In this document: in pieces, positions 8,595 to 17,452 of the stretch
Numbering within the stretch: position 1 is the stretch's first letter
Layout of the letters: each line of letters starts with the position of its first letter
Assembly (NCBI RefSeq): GCF_003201355.1
Contig: NZ_QICL01000008.1
Coordinates: 79,265-143,264 of the forward strand
Direction of reading: 5' to 3'
DNA from: Indolivaga alginatilytica
GTDB lineage: Bacteria > Bacteroidota > Bacteroidia > Bacteroidales > Dysgonomonadaceae
DNA: 64,000 nucleotides
Notes under the pieces: model-generated
Seen by the model: only the letters and a program-made list of their open reading frames with translations
Told to the model about the DNA's origin: nothing
Database searches by the model: none
Program-made: the position numbers and the translations under genes

Positions 8595-11318
8595 TTATTG
8601 AGCCTCCAGCTTCTTAATTTGTACTTCGGCTTCCTCGGTTAGTTTTTTTGCATTCTTTTTAGCTTCGGAGACTAATTTATCTGCTGCGGTTTGGGCTGCA
8701 AGTTTAGCAATAGCTCCTTTGGGCTCGGCTGCCGATACTAGTTGCTGGCCTCTTTTCTGAGATTCCTCTACAAGTTTGTCTCCCGCAGTTTTAGCTTCTT
8801 CACGAAGTTTTTGAATTTGTTTTGTTTTCTCTTCTCCCACTTTTGCTGTTACCTCTTCTTGTTTGTCATTGGCGCTTCCTCCTAGTAATTTGCCTACAGC
8901 ATCACCGCCGAGCAAATTGCCTATGAGGCTTTTAGCATCTACACCGATTTTAGGATCTGAAAATGTCCCGCCGATTGTTATAGGGATATTACTCAGGTAG
9001 GCATTAGCCATCGATTTGGGTAAGGTGATCGAACCTTTATAGTTGATCGTTTGATCCAGTCCTGTTGTTCCTTCCAGATTGAGTTTTCCTCCATCGCCTA
9101 TGCCTACAGTGAATGGTTTGGTATTTATTTTACCTTCATTTATCGTAAACGGAATACTTACATCTTTGGCTGAGAACGATTTGAGTGCATCTGTCTTTAA
9201 GCTCGAAGATAATTTATTCAGAGCTTCAACGCCTTCTACTTGCACATCATTGGCTTGTAGTACTCCACTGGCAGTAAGCCCGCTTAGCATTTTCAGTAGG
9301 TTGTCTCCCATAGATGCATTCATGTTCATATTCATCGAATAGTTTCCTAATACTTTATCAAATACGGGAGCAAATTTCTGAATAGTTTCTACTGATTTAA
9401 ATGTTTCAGCAAAAGAAGCTTTGCTGATATTGGCATTAAGTGTAACCTTTGGATTTTTCGGATCGCCGGCTGTGCTGTACGAACCTGTAACTTTAGCTGT
9501 TCCTCCTAAAGCATTTGCTGTAACATCTTGCATGGTTATAGTCCCATCCTTTACAGCGATAGATCCTTTGAGATTGGTAATATTTACCTTCTCGTAAACC
9601 ACTTGCTTCATATCTGCATTAAGAGCAAAATTGAGATTGGTAGGCACTACAAAGTTATCAGATGATTGACTTGCAGCCGATGGCGTTGTTTCTGAAGTAC
9701 TTGTACTTTCTGTTGTGGCAGCAGTTGAACTTTCACCCATAAAATCGTTCAGGTTGAAATAGTTCGATTTCAAGTTTAGTTGACCTTTTAAGGTTTGGTT
9801 CTTCAAGGCATAAGCAATAAAGTTTTCCAGACGACCTGTTGCCGAAATATCATTCTTACCGATTTTCACATCTAATGACGATAAGTTTACATATTGTGGT
9901 GTGAATCCTAATTCTGCATTATTTATAACTACGTCTTGCATATCGCCTGACCTATAGGTCATATTGTTCAACTTTAGCGATCCACTGGCATCTACATTTT
10001 GGTATTGCTCTTTTTCTATTGCCGACATACGTGTTGCAATATTGAGATCAGCAGTCAATTTTCCGTTTAGTTCTATTCCTTTGTCTAAAGGATAGACTTC
10101 TTTAATCATTGCTAAATCAATTATACCTTTCAAATGAGCTTTAAGACTGGCATCACTCATCGGTGTCTGGATATTCAGACTTGCTGAAAATGGATTGCCT
10201 GCCATCGAAAAATTAAATTTACTAATGTCGATAACCGTATTATCAAATGAACCACCCTTATTGCTGATACGCATATCTACATTGATATTATCAACTGATT
10301 TAGGTAACGATGGATATTGAAACATGGCATTATTAATCAATAGCTTAAAGTCAAAGGCAGGATATTGTTCTCCTTGCATTAACCCTTTTACAAATCCGTC
10401 AAGAGAGGCTCTCCCCGATGTTTTAATGTCCTTGAAGTCTTCGGTGTACATTGCAGGGAGAATAGACAATATATCCTTAAATTGCGTATCAGGAGCCTTT
10501 AGTTTGAGGTCAAAATCCTTGCCGTCTTCACCTACCATAGCTACCGATCCGTCAATTGAAGCTTTTACATCATTTAATTGTATATCACTTTCAACGAATG
10601 TAAACTTAACCTTATCCATATCAGCATCAATAGTTGCATTGGCTGTTCCTTTAATTTTAGACAAGTAAGGTATGCCATCCATTATGAAGGATACTTCTCC
10701 GATGTTTGATTTTGTTTTCAGTGTAGTTTTTTCCGCACTAAAATCGCCGGATACTTCACCGCTCCAATTGGTCAGGATGACTTTCATGTTGGATTGCTGA
10801 TCGTCGTAGGTTACCTGACAATTATCGAGAGATACTTTTTGCAACTTCAATTTGAAAGAGGAACCGCTTCCTGTTTCAGTATCGCTTGTTATTGGAACTA
10901 CTTCTGCCGAATCTACTTTTACAATATCCCAGTTGGTACGCCCATCGGTGAGAACCTTGGCATAAACTGTAGCACCATTCATATTAATTTTCGAAACTTC
11001 ATAATTGCCTTTCAATACCTGAATGATATTTAAAGTAACGTCTGCCGATTTGGCTTTTAATAAAGTGTCTCCGGCAAAATCGCCAACTCCACTTATCGAC
11101 ATATCTTCGAGAGACAGTGTTATATTGGGGAAATTAGAGAAAATACTGACTCCAAAATCATTAATATGAAGTTCTGCATTCAGGCTACTACTTGCTGCAT
11201 TAATTACCGCATCTTTGATCTTATCTTTAATTAAAAATGGGATTGAAATTAGTATAGCCAAGAGGACTATAAAAACTCCACCTCCTATTATGAGACCTTT
11301 TTTTACACCTTTTTTCAT
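8595..11318 (-). CDS. AsmA-family envelope protein
   Basis: A 907-residue protein with one N-terminal membrane helix (about residues 8-28), then the AsmA N-terminal pattern 'INAASSSLNAELHINDFGVSIFSNFPNITLSLEDMSISG'. The long middle is repetitive beta-strand text typical of AsmA/TamB-like lipid-conduit proteins, including 'GTAKVTGSYSTAGDPKNPKVTLNANI'. The last ~90 residues are Ala/Lys/Glu-rich and probably a coiled coil. Family members sit in the inner membrane and reach into the periplasm, where they are linked to lipid transport and outer-membrane integrity. The exact partner is unknown. A small lipoprotein gene follows within 34 nt. A second member of the same superfamily, tamB, is at 55.2-59.7 kb. 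Confidence 0.88.
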   Translation of the reverse strand: MKKGVKKGLIIGGGVFIVLLAILISIPFLIKDKIKDAVINAASSSLNAELHINDFGVSIFSNFPNITLSLEDMSISGVGDFAGDTLLKAKSADVTLNIIQVLKGNYEVSKINMNGATVYAKVLTDGRTNWDIVKVDSAEVVPITSDTETGSGSSFKLKLQKVSLDNCQVTYDDQQSNMKVILTNWSGEVSGDFSAEKTTLKTKSNIGEVSFIMDGIPYLSKIKGTANATIDADMDKVKFTFVESDIQLNDVKASIDGSVAMVGEDGKDFDLKLKAPDTQFKDILSILPAMYTEDFKDIKTSGRASLDGFVKGLMQGEQYPAFDFKLLINNAMFQYPSLPKSVDNINVDMRISNKGGSFDNTVIDISKFNFSMAGNPFSASLNIQTPMSDASLKAHLKGIIDLAMIKEVYPLDKGIELNGKLTADLNIATRMSAIEKEQYQNVDASGSLKLNNMTYRSGDMQDVVINNAELGFTPQYVNLSSLDVKIGKNDISATGRLENFIAYALKNQTLKGQLNLKSNYFNLNDFMGESSTAATTESTSTSETTPSAASQSSDNFVVPTNLNFALNADMKQVVYEKVNITNLKGSIAVKDGTITMQDVTANALGGTAKVTGSYSTAGDPKNPKVTLNANISKASFAETFKSVETIQKFAPVFDKVLGNYSMNMNMNASMGDNLLKMLSGLTASGVLQANDVQVEGVEALNKLSSSLKTDALKSFSAKDVSIPFTINEGKINTKPFTVGIGDGGKLNLEGTTGLDQTINYKGSITLPKSMANAYLSNIPITIGGTFSDPKIGVDAKSLIGNLLGGDAVGKLLGGSANDKQEEVTAKVGEEKTKQIQKLREEAKTAGDKLVEESQKRGQQLVSAAEPKGAIAKLAAQTAADKLVSEAKKNAKKLTEEAEVQIKKLEAQ

Positions 11319-11521
11319 TTGTCTTTGCTAGTTTAATGCTTTAAATTAAGTAATTCTGTTTAAATTTCCAGATATAATATAAAATATGGGTTTCCTTACT
11401 TTAATATTCGGTGCTAAAGTTAAATCTTTAGTCTGCCATAACAGTAAGGATAACTGTTAATGTATATAAATGCTTATAGAAATAACATTTTTAGTTTATT
11501 TAGAGATGGGTGGATTTTTGT

Positions 11522-11529
11522 TAAATTTG
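11522..11529 (+). promoter_or_regulatory. -7 box for the tail-fibre-like gene
   Basis: TAAATTTG matches TAnnTTTG, 33 nt before the start codon; no good -33 partner. Confidence 0.45.
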
Positions 11530-11561
11530 TTCACGTATTTTTAATAACAATGATTTAATTT

Positions 11562-12674
11562 ATGAAAACAAAACTGCTCTTCTTTCTTTTCTTCTTTCTC
11601 GGAGGTATTTACGCTTTTGGCCAAAACTATCCTAATATAGTGAATCACAGCTTCAATGGAATTCCGGCTTATGGCGTTAAAATTAGAACTAATCTGCCTT
11701 TTCAAAATTCTTCTCAAATGCCTACAATAAAAATTGAAGGGTATAATTATGCAGCTAATACTTCAGCAGTTTCAACAATTAATCTAAATATTGCATGGTA
11801 TATTTATAATAATGAATTTTATGTTCCTACGGCATCTAGCTTTGGTGGTACCGCACCAAATGTCTGGCTTAGTAACGAAAATGGTAAGGTTGTTATTTTT
11901 TTAGGTCAGAAGATTTATTATCAGAGATTTACGGTGAGTGCTTTTGCTCAAGGTATGGGCGAAAAGGCTGAGTATTTTCAAGGGTGGACAGTTACTGACG
12001 CCGCCTTAAGTGGTACTAGTCAAAAGCAAGTTCCTTATAAAAATGTATTTGCAGGTAAAGTCGGTATTGGAACTGAAACACCACAATCGGAACTAGATGT
12101 AAATGGAGGTATCAAAGCAGGGCAAATAAATCTGGATAATGAAATGGTAATAGGGAAACAAATGCCGGATAGAAAAAATACTAACAGATTATCATTAGTT
12201 CCAGTTAATCATACGGGTGGAACATGGTTGTTTTCTTCAAGAGATACTCCCACGAATGCTTTTTTAGATATCTCATATGGTGCTAATAAGCTTATTACAT
12301 TGCAACATAATTTTAAAGTTGGAATTCTTACAGATAATCCGCAGTATCCTTTAGATGTTGCAGGAACTATTCGTGCTACAGAAGTTAGAGTGGAAATTAC
12401 TCAAGGCTCTGATTTTGTTTTCGAAGAAGATTATAATTTAAAACCACTCTCTGAAGTAGAAGCTTTTGTAAAAGAAAACAAGCATTTACCCGAAATTCCA
12501 TCTGAAAAGCAAATGCAAAAAGACGGGCTTAATATGAATGAGTTTCAAATAAAACTTTTACAAAAAATAGAGGAGTTGACTTTGTATACAATAAATCAAG
12601 AGAAGCGGTTGAATGAACAACAATCCCTGATAGAACTCCAAAATAAAAGAATAGAGCACTTGGAGAATAGGTAA
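11562..12674 (+). CDS. Exported tail-fibre/endosialidase-chaperone-like protein
   Basis: A 370-residue protein with a signal peptide (about residues 1-20, 'LLFFLFFFLGGIYAFGQ'). After a unique N-terminal half come repeated 'VGIGTETPQSELDVNGGIKAGQI' and 'VGILTDNPQYPLDVAGTIRATEV' motifs, each like a beta-prism step of trimeric fibre proteins. The C-terminal part ('DFVFEEDYNLKPLSEVEAFVKENKHLPEIPSEKQM') followed by a helical coiled coil (about residues 325-370) is common in Bacteroidetes secreted proteins and resembles S74/endosialidase-type tails. It is not within a prophage: no phage genes lie nearby. A surface or extracellular structural role is likely; no enzymatic motif is visible. It is monocistronic. 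Confidence 0.7.
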   Translation: MKTKLLFFLFFFLGGIYAFGQNYPNIVNHSFNGIPAYGVKIRTNLPFQNSSQMPTIKIEGYNYAANTSAVSTINLNIAWYIYNNEFYVPTASSFGGTAPNVWLSNENGKVVIFLGQKIYYQRFTVSAFAQGMGEKAEYFQGWTVTDAALSGTSQKQVPYKNVFAGKVGIGTETPQSELDVNGGIKAGQINLDNEMVIGKQMPDRKNTNRLSLVPVNHTGGTWLFSSRDTPTNAFLDISYGANKLITLQHNFKVGILTDNPQYPLDVAGTIRATEVRVEITQGSDFVFEEDYNLKPLSEVEAFVKENKHLPEIPSEKQMQKDGLNMNEFQIKLLQKIEELTLYTINQEKRLNEQQSLIELQNKRIEHLENR

Positions 12675-12687
12675 ATAACTGTCTATA

Positions 12688-12725
12688 TAACAAAAAGAGA
12701 GATCAACTGATCTCTCTTTTTGTTA
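12688..12725. terminator. Bidirectional terminator overlapping the ABC-F stop codon
   Basis: 17-bp perfect stem (12688-12704 with 12709-12725), 4-nt loop. Its right arm contains the TAA stop (12723-12725) of the leftward ABC-F gene; it also ends the rightward fibre-like gene. Confidence 0.85.
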
Positions 12726-14693
12726 TGCTCTGGTTTTCATTTCTTCGAGTTCCATTGTGATAAGTTCCCATGTACTCATCTCATTCTCTATGTCTTTTGT
12801 CATTTTCCCGTGTTTTTCAAATAGTGCAGGATCGCTTGATCCTTCGGGAGTGGCGAGAGTTTCTTCCAAAGAAGCTTTCTCCAGTTCCATCCGTTCTATT
12901 TTTTGCTCAATATCCGATATTTGCCTTTCAAGACGTTTGATGAGACGGTTCAGTTCCTTCCGTTCTTCATAAGAAAGCTTATTTTCTGATGGGGTAGGAG
13001 TTGTCGTTGTCGTAGTTGCCTCAACAGCTTTGGCGGCAGATGCTTCAACCTTAGCAGCCGAAACTGCTTCGAGTTCTTGTAGAGTATCCATTTTTTTCTT
13101 TTGAAGAAATTCGTAAATACCGTACAAATGTTCTTTTACCTGTTGGTTTCCGAATTCGTATACCTTGTCTACAAGCCCATCTAAAAATTCACGGTCGTGC
13201 GATACAACTATAACCGTACCGTCAAATTCCTTGATGGCATCTTTCAGGACATCTTTCGACCGCATATCCAAGTGATTGGTCGGCTCATCCAGAATCAGAA
13301 GATTAACAGGTTCTAATAATAGGCGGATCATTGCTAAACGGCTTCGTTCACCTCCCGAAAGTACTTTTACTTTTTTGTCGGATGCTTCTCCTCCAAACAT
13401 GAACGCTCCCAGTATATCACGTATTCTGGTGCGTATATCGCCTGTTGCTACATAATCGATAGTTTCAAATACAGTACGGCTTTCGTCGAGTAATGAAGCC
13501 TGATTTTGTGCGAAATATCCTATTTTTACATTATGCCCTAATTCTAATTTTCCTTTGAAATCGGTCTCGCCCATGATACATTTTACCAAGGTCGATTTAC
13601 CTTCTCCGTTCTTTCCTACAAAGGCTACTTTATCGCCTCGGTTGATGGTGAAAGTGGCATCTTTAAAAATCAGATGATCTCCATAGCTTTTTTCTAAGCC
13701 ATCAGCAATAACGGGATATGAACCTGATCGTGGCGCAGGGGGGAATTTTAAGCGAAGACTCGAATTGTCTTCTTCGTCCACTTCCAAACGGTCGATCTTA
13801 TCTAATTGCTTGATTCTCGATTGCACTTGTACTGCTTTGGTTGCTTTATATCGGAATCGCTCTATAAAGTCTTCTGTTTCCTGTATTTGTTTTTGTTGAT
13901 TTTCGTAGGCTCTGATCTGTTGTTCGCGGCGCTCTTTTCTCAACTCTACATATTTGGTATAATGAACTTTATAATCGTGTATTTTCCCTAACGAAATTTC
14001 TATGGTACGTGTAGTTACTGCGTCCAGAAAAGCCCTGTCGTGAGAAACCAGAATAACTGCATTGGCATGTGTGGAAAGAAAATTCTCCAGCCACTGTATA
14101 GATTCTATATCGAGGTGGTTGGTTGGCTCATCGAGTAACAATACATCAGGACGACGAAGCAATAGCTTGGTTAATTCGATGCGCATACGCCAGCCTCCAC
14201 TGAATTCGTTGGTAGGGCGTTCGAAATCCGTACGTTTAAAACCCAATCCAATCAGTGTTTTTTCTACTTCTGCAAGGAAATTGCCACCTCCCGACATTAA
14301 GAATTGTTCGTTAAGGTAAGAAGACCTGTCTATCAGATTATGATATTCTTTAGATTCATAATCAGTACGAGTGGCAAGTTGTTCATTAACTTCTTCTAAT
14401 TCAATCTCTAATTGCTGAATATGATCGAAAGCCAAAGACGCTTCCTCCAGAACTGTATTTCCATCGTTCAGTTGCATATGCTGTGGCAAATAGCCAATGG
14501 TAAGTTCCTTAGGATATGAAACGTTTCCTTGTGTGGGTTGTTGTAATCCCGCAAATATTTTGAGCATAGTCGATTTACCGGCTCCATTTTTGCCGACAAG
14601 TGCTATTCTGTCTTTTTTGTTTACTACAAACGATATATTATCGAAAAGAGGACGGCCTCCAAATTCTACTGTTAGTCCTTCTATTGAAATCAC
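12723..14693 (-). CDS. ABC-F family ATPase (Uup/EttA-like)
   Basis: A 656-residue soluble protein with two ABC domains and no membrane segments. Domain 1 has Walker A 'GKNGAGKST', signature 'FSGGWRMR' and Walker B 'LLLDEPTNHLD'; domain 2 has 'GKNGEGKST', 'LSGGERSR' and 'LLILDEPTNHLD'. A charged linker (about residues 240-320) joins them, and a C-terminal coiled coil (about 560-656) follows an Ala/Thr-rich spacer. ABC-F proteins bind the ribosome and assist translation or resolve stalls; some give antibiotic protection, but this one looks like the housekeeping type. The start is GTG (14691-14693), the only initiator near the conserved 'ISIEGLTVEFGGRPLF' beginning, with a -7 box 20 nt upstream. 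Confidence 0.92.
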   Translation of the reverse strand: MISIEGLTVEFGGRPLFDNISFVVNKKDRIALVGKNGAGKSTMLKIFAGLQQPTQGNVSYPKELTIGYLPQHMQLNDGNTVLEEASLAFDHIQQLEIELEEVNEQLATRTDYESKEYHNLIDRSSYLNEQFLMSGGGNFLAEVEKTLIGLGFKRTDFERPTNEFSGGWRMRIELTKLLLRRPDVLLLDEPTNHLDIESIQWLENFLSTHANAVILVSHDRAFLDAVTTRTIEISLGKIHDYKVHYTKYVELRKERREQQIRAYENQQKQIQETEDFIERFRYKATKAVQVQSRIKQLDKIDRLEVDEEDNSSLRLKFPPAPRSGSYPVIADGLEKSYGDHLIFKDATFTINRGDKVAFVGKNGEGKSTLVKCIMGETDFKGKLELGHNVKIGYFAQNQASLLDESRTVFETIDYVATGDIRTRIRDILGAFMFGGEASDKKVKVLSGGERSRLAMIRLLLEPVNLLILDEPTNHLDMRSKDVLKDAIKEFDGTVIVVSHDREFLDGLVDKVYEFGNQQVKEHLYGIYEFLQKKKMDTLQELEAVSAAKVEASAAKAVEATTTTTTPTPSENKLSYEERKELNRLIKRLERQISDIEQKIERMELEKASLEETLATPEGSSDPALFEKHGKMTKDIENEMSTWELITMELEEMKTRA

Positions 14694-14712
14694 TTTTTCT
14701 AAATTTTATTTG

Positions 14713-14720
14713 CAAAAGTA
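14713..14720 (-). promoter_or_regulatory. -7 box for the ABC-F gene
   Basis: TACTTTTG on the minus strand, about 20 nt before the GTG start, so the leader would be only about 12 nt. The dispersed hairpin lies just upstream, across the expected -33 region. Confidence 0.5.
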
Positions 14721-14726
14721 CAAATT

Positions 14727-14743
14727 TTAAGGTCGCAGACCTA
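14727..14743 (-). repeat. Dispersed intergenic hairpin, copy 2
   Basis: Minus strand reads TAGGTCTGCGACCTTAAAA, preceded by GCAACAAA. It contains the TAG stop (14741-14743) of the homocysteine methyltransferase gene and lies upstream of the ABC-F -7 box. Confidence 0.7.
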
Positions 14744-15697
14744 TTTGTTGCTTTTTTTCTCAAAAATCATCTGTTTATTTGAGATTCTTTTTGCAATTTG
14801 TTCTATATGTGTATTGTCTGTGCCACAGCACCCTCCTACAATATTAAGGTTAATGAACTCATTTAATTTAATAATTTCGTTGGCAAGCTCAATACTATCG
14901 GAACATTTTAAGTCGGCGGAGTTATCTAATTCCTCAGGCGAAAGGGGAGATGTATTTGCCTGTATTCCACCGAAGCGTTCTTTTACGAGTGGGGTTTGAT
15001 TAAATTCTTTTTCTAATGCCGAATATAAAATCTTAGGATGTACACAATTAGCCATATAACAAACGGGCTTTTGTTGTGTTGATTTATCTATTAGCATAAT
15101 AGCATCGTGGATGGAAGTCCCGTCTATTAAACACCCGTTTTCTAGAATCATAAAACTTATAATATATGGTAAATGGGTTTCCTCTAAAGCTTTTGCCATT
15201 CCGATAGCTTCGGATAGTGCCGGCATAATGGCTGCAAACAAAAAATCGACTTTCGATTCATGGAATAAGTTGGCTTGCCACGAATGAAATTTCTTGGCTT
15301 TTTCAATAGATAGCATATCTTTAGCTTGATAGGCATCTCCTTTGCATCCCATAAGTCCTCCTGTAAACATGGTTGTTGAGCTACTTGCTTTAATCGATCT
15401 TAAGAAGGAAACATTTTCGGAGATGATATCTTCGCTGTATTTCGACTGATTAACACGTTCTTTATTAGCTCGTCGGGTAGGTGTGGTAGCAATAAAAGGG
15501 AGATTATGTTTTTCAGCAATAGCTATGTACTCATTCCATAGATACGTTAAAGCTTGACGACCTTCGTTGGTATAAATGAGGCTTGCCATCGCTACATCAG
15601 CATCAAAAGATAGATTATATTCGCGTTTCAATCGTTCTCCCAATGCACCTTCCATTAAAAGAGGAGATTTATTTGTATAGCATGTTAAGAAATCCAT
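14741..15697 (-). CDS. Homocysteine S-methyltransferase-family protein
   Basis: A 318-residue single-domain enzyme of the S-methyl_trans (Pfam) family. The zinc ligands are visible as Cys in 'MANCVHP' and the C-terminal pair in 'IVGGCCGTDNTHI', the signature of BHMT/MmuM and the N-terminal domain of MetH. The N-terminal 'LLMEGALGERLKREY' and 'GGLMGCKGDAY' match the barrel. Such proteins move a methyl group from a donor (S-methylmethionine, betaine or other) to homocysteine in the cytosol; the donor here is unknown. No other methionine gene is near. It is followed without a gap by a dispersed hairpin that starts in the stop codon, then the ABC-F promoter. Confidence 0.85.
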   Translation of the reverse strand: MDFLTCYTNKSPLLMEGALGERLKREYNLSFDADVAMASLIYTNEGRQALTYLWNEYIAIAEKHNLPFIATTPTRRANKERVNQSKYSEDIISENVSFLRSIKASSSTTMFTGGLMGCKGDAYQAKDMLSIEKAKKFHSWQANLFHESKVDFLFAAIMPALSEAIGMAKALEETHLPYIISFMILENGCLIDGTSIHDAIMLIDKSTQQKPVCYMANCVHPKILYSALEKEFNQTPLVKERFGGIQANTSPLSPEELDNSADLKCSDSIELANEIIKLNEFINLNIVGGCCGTDNTHIEQIAKRISNKQMIFEKKSNK

Positions 15698-15725
15698 ATG
15701 GCTGAAAAGTATTTATTATTATTTT

Positions 15726-15733
15726 TACATTTG
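15726..15733 (+). promoter_or_regulatory. -7 box for the small lipoprotein gene
   Basis: TACATTTG matches TAnnTTTG and is 32 nt before the start of the 42-residue gene. Confidence 0.45.
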
Positions 15734-15765
15734 CAGAAGTTCAATTTATATACTTATATTTCTTA

Positions 15766-15894
15766 ATGAAAAAAGTTTTAGTAATTCTTTTTATAGCAAG
15801 CTTGCTTATAAGCTGCAAATCATCATCTAAAGCGTGTGGTTGTCCTTATGGAAGTATCCATACACCATCAGCCGAATATTTGGCTCAGAAATAA
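15766..15894 (+). CDS. Small lipoprotein, 42 residues
   Basis: A short gene below usual length cut-offs. It encodes MKKVLVILFIASLLISC followed by KSSSKACGCPYGSIHTP and a short tail, ending in TAA. The N-terminus is a textbook lipoprotein signal with lipobox 'LLISC', leaving a mature peptide of only 26 residues with two further cysteines in 'ACGCPYG'. A good -7 box (15726-15733) lies upstream. Similar very short Cys-containing lipoproteins occur in Bacteroidetes, but I do not know a function. It is divergent from the homocysteine methyltransferase gene and convergent with the SMR efflux gene, 13 nt away, so it is unlikely to be part of either. Confidence 0.7.
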   Translation: MKKVLVILFIASLLISCKSSSKACGCPYGSIHTPSAEYLAQK

Positions 15895-15907
15895 TAGTTT
15901 TGAGGCT

Positions 15908-16240
15908 TTAATGTGCTGATGTTTTAGACCAAACATTTATAATAACTACTCCTGCTACAATAAGTGCCAATCCGATAATAGCCGGAAGGTCGGGTACTTG
16001 TTTAAAAGCGAAAATTCCTATTATGGTTATAAAAACAATACCTATCGCAGACCAAAGCGCATAGGCTATTCCTACGGGTAAAGTTCTAAGGGTTAAACTC
16101 AGAAAGTAAAATGCAGCAATGTAACATACTACGGTGACAACGCTGGGGATGAGCTTGGTAAATTGTTCGGACATTTTTAGTGAGGATGTTGCTACTATCT
16201 CAAATGCGATAGCCATTAATAGGAATATGTAATGCTTCAT
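15908..16240 (-). CDS. Small multidrug resistance (SMR) efflux protein
   Basis: The open frame reaches 16357, but the family-like protein begins at the internal Met (16238-16240), giving 110 residues, the usual SMR size: 'MKHYIFLLMAIAFEIVATSSLKMS'. The essential membrane-embedded Glu14 is in 'AFEIVATSSLK', and 'PVGIAYALWSAIG' is the second hallmark. Four membrane helices are evident. SMR proteins work as antiparallel dimers that exchange protons for quaternary ammonium, guanidinium or other cations. EmrE-type and Gdx-type cannot be separated with certainty here. The gene stands alone. Confidence 0.9.
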   Translation of the reverse strand: MKHYIFLLMAIAFEIVATSSLKMSEQFTKLIPSVVTVVCYIAAFYFLSLTLRTLPVGIAYALWSAIGIVFITIIGIFAFKQVPDLPAIIGLALIVAGVVIINVWSKTSAH

Positions 16241-16397
16241 TGTTATTAACTTTAGAGTGCAAAAATACTCGAAAAAGACGGTTTTGAGAAAATAAAGATT
16301 CAATTTCAATGTTTTTTTCTTGCAACCGGTTTGATAGATTTCTTCTGTTTTCCGCAAAATTGATAGATAATAACCGTTTTGTGTTTTTAATTATTAT

Positions 16398-16405
16398 TAC
16401 CTTTG
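16398..16405 (+). promoter_or_regulatory. -7 box for the transcarbamylase gene
   Basis: TACCTTTG with TTTG at 16378-16381 upstream (16-nt spacer, slightly short). Implies a leader of about 50 nt. Confidence 0.5.
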
Positions 16406-16462
16406 ATTTTTGAAAGTTTTTAGGGTGATTTTATAACATATATTATATATACATTTTGTTCT

Positions 16463-17416
16463 ATGAAAACGTACACAAATGTCAAAGATTTAGGGGATTT
16501 AAATGCTGCTATTCAGGAAGCATTAGAAGTTAAAAAAAACAGATTCGGATATAAACATCTGGGTGAAAATAAAACCCTTTTGATGGTTTTTTTCAACTCT
16601 AGCTTGCGTACACGTTTGAGTACACAAAAGGCTGGAATGAATCTTGGTATGAATACAATGGTACTGGATATAAATCAAGGAGCATGGAAGCTGGAAACCG
16701 AAAGAGGTGTTATAATGGATGGTGACAAGACCGAACATTTGTTGGAAGCAATTCCAGTGATGGGCTGTTATTGCGACATTATAGGAGTACGTGCTTTTGC
16801 TCAATTCGAGAACAAGCAGGACGATTATGAGGAAAAGATATTGAATCAGTTTATCAAATATTCGGGACGCCCTGTTTTCAGTATGGAAGCAGCCACAGGA
16901 CATCCTTTGCAGGCTTTTGCCGATTTGATAACTATTGAAGAATATAAAAAGACTGCACGTCCTAAAGTTGTATTGACTTGGGCACCTCACCCAAAAGCAT
17001 TACCACAGGCTGTACCCAATTCTTTTGCTGATTTTATGAATGAGGCTGATGTTGATTTTGTGATTACTCATCCCGAAGGATACGAATTAGACCCCAAGTT
17101 TGTGCGTGGTGCGAAAGTTGAGTATGATCAGGATAAAGCTTTGGCTGGCGCCGACTTTGTATATGCAAAGAACTGGGCTGCTTATACAGATCCTAACTAT
17201 GGACAGATATTAAGTAAAGACAGGGCATGGACAGTATCCACCGAGAAAATGGCTTTAACTAATAACGCCTACTTTATGCATTGTTTGCCTGTACGTCGTA
17301 ATATGATTGTTACTGATGATGTTATCGAAAGTCCACAATCAATAGTAGTTCAAGAAGCAGCCAATCGTGAAATCTCAGCGCAGACCGTTATTAAACGTAT
17401 GTTAGAAAGTTTATAA
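16463..17416 (+). CDS. argF': N-succinylornithine/N-acetylornithine carbamoyltransferase
   Basis: A 317-residue transcarbamylase of arginine biosynthesis. The carbamoyl-phosphate site is 'FFNSSLRTRLST' (about residues 43-54) and the ornithine-side motif is 'HCLPVRRNMIV' near the C-terminus. The overall text closely follows the Bacteroides fragilis enzyme that carbamoylates N-succinyl-L-ornithine instead of ornithine. Known from that family: residue 90 (Pro in the B. fragilis enzyme, Glu at the equivalent place in the Xanthomonas N-acetylornithine enzyme) sets acyl-group preference. Here residue 90 is Thr ('GDKTEHLLEA'), so the substrate is less certain. No other arg genes are in the window. 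The M13 peptidase gene follows after 36 nt. Confidence 0.9.
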   Translation: MKTYTNVKDLGDLNAAIQEALEVKKNRFGYKHLGENKTLLMVFFNSSLRTRLSTQKAGMNLGMNTMVLDINQGAWKLETERGVIMDGDKTEHLLEAIPVMGCYCDIIGVRAFAQFENKQDDYEEKILNQFIKYSGRPVFSMEAATGHPLQAFADLITIEEYKKTARPKVVLTWAPHPKALPQAVPNSFADFMNEADVDFVITHPEGYELDPKFVRGAKVEYDQDKALAGADFVYAKNWAAYTDPNYGQILSKDRAWTVSTEKMALTNNAYFMHCLPVRRNMIVTDDVIESPQSIVVQEAANREISAQTVIKRMLESL

Positions 17417-17452
17417 AGACTGTTTTAAGAATAAATATTAAATATAATAAAG

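Noticed and set aside
11562-12674. Prophage tail fibre
   Set aside because: The protein is exported by a signal peptide and no phage structural, lysis, or integrase gene is nearby.
16241-16357. N-terminal extension of the SMR protein
   Set aside because: The 39 extra residues are not like the family; the 110-residue form from Met at 16238-16240 has the normal length and start.
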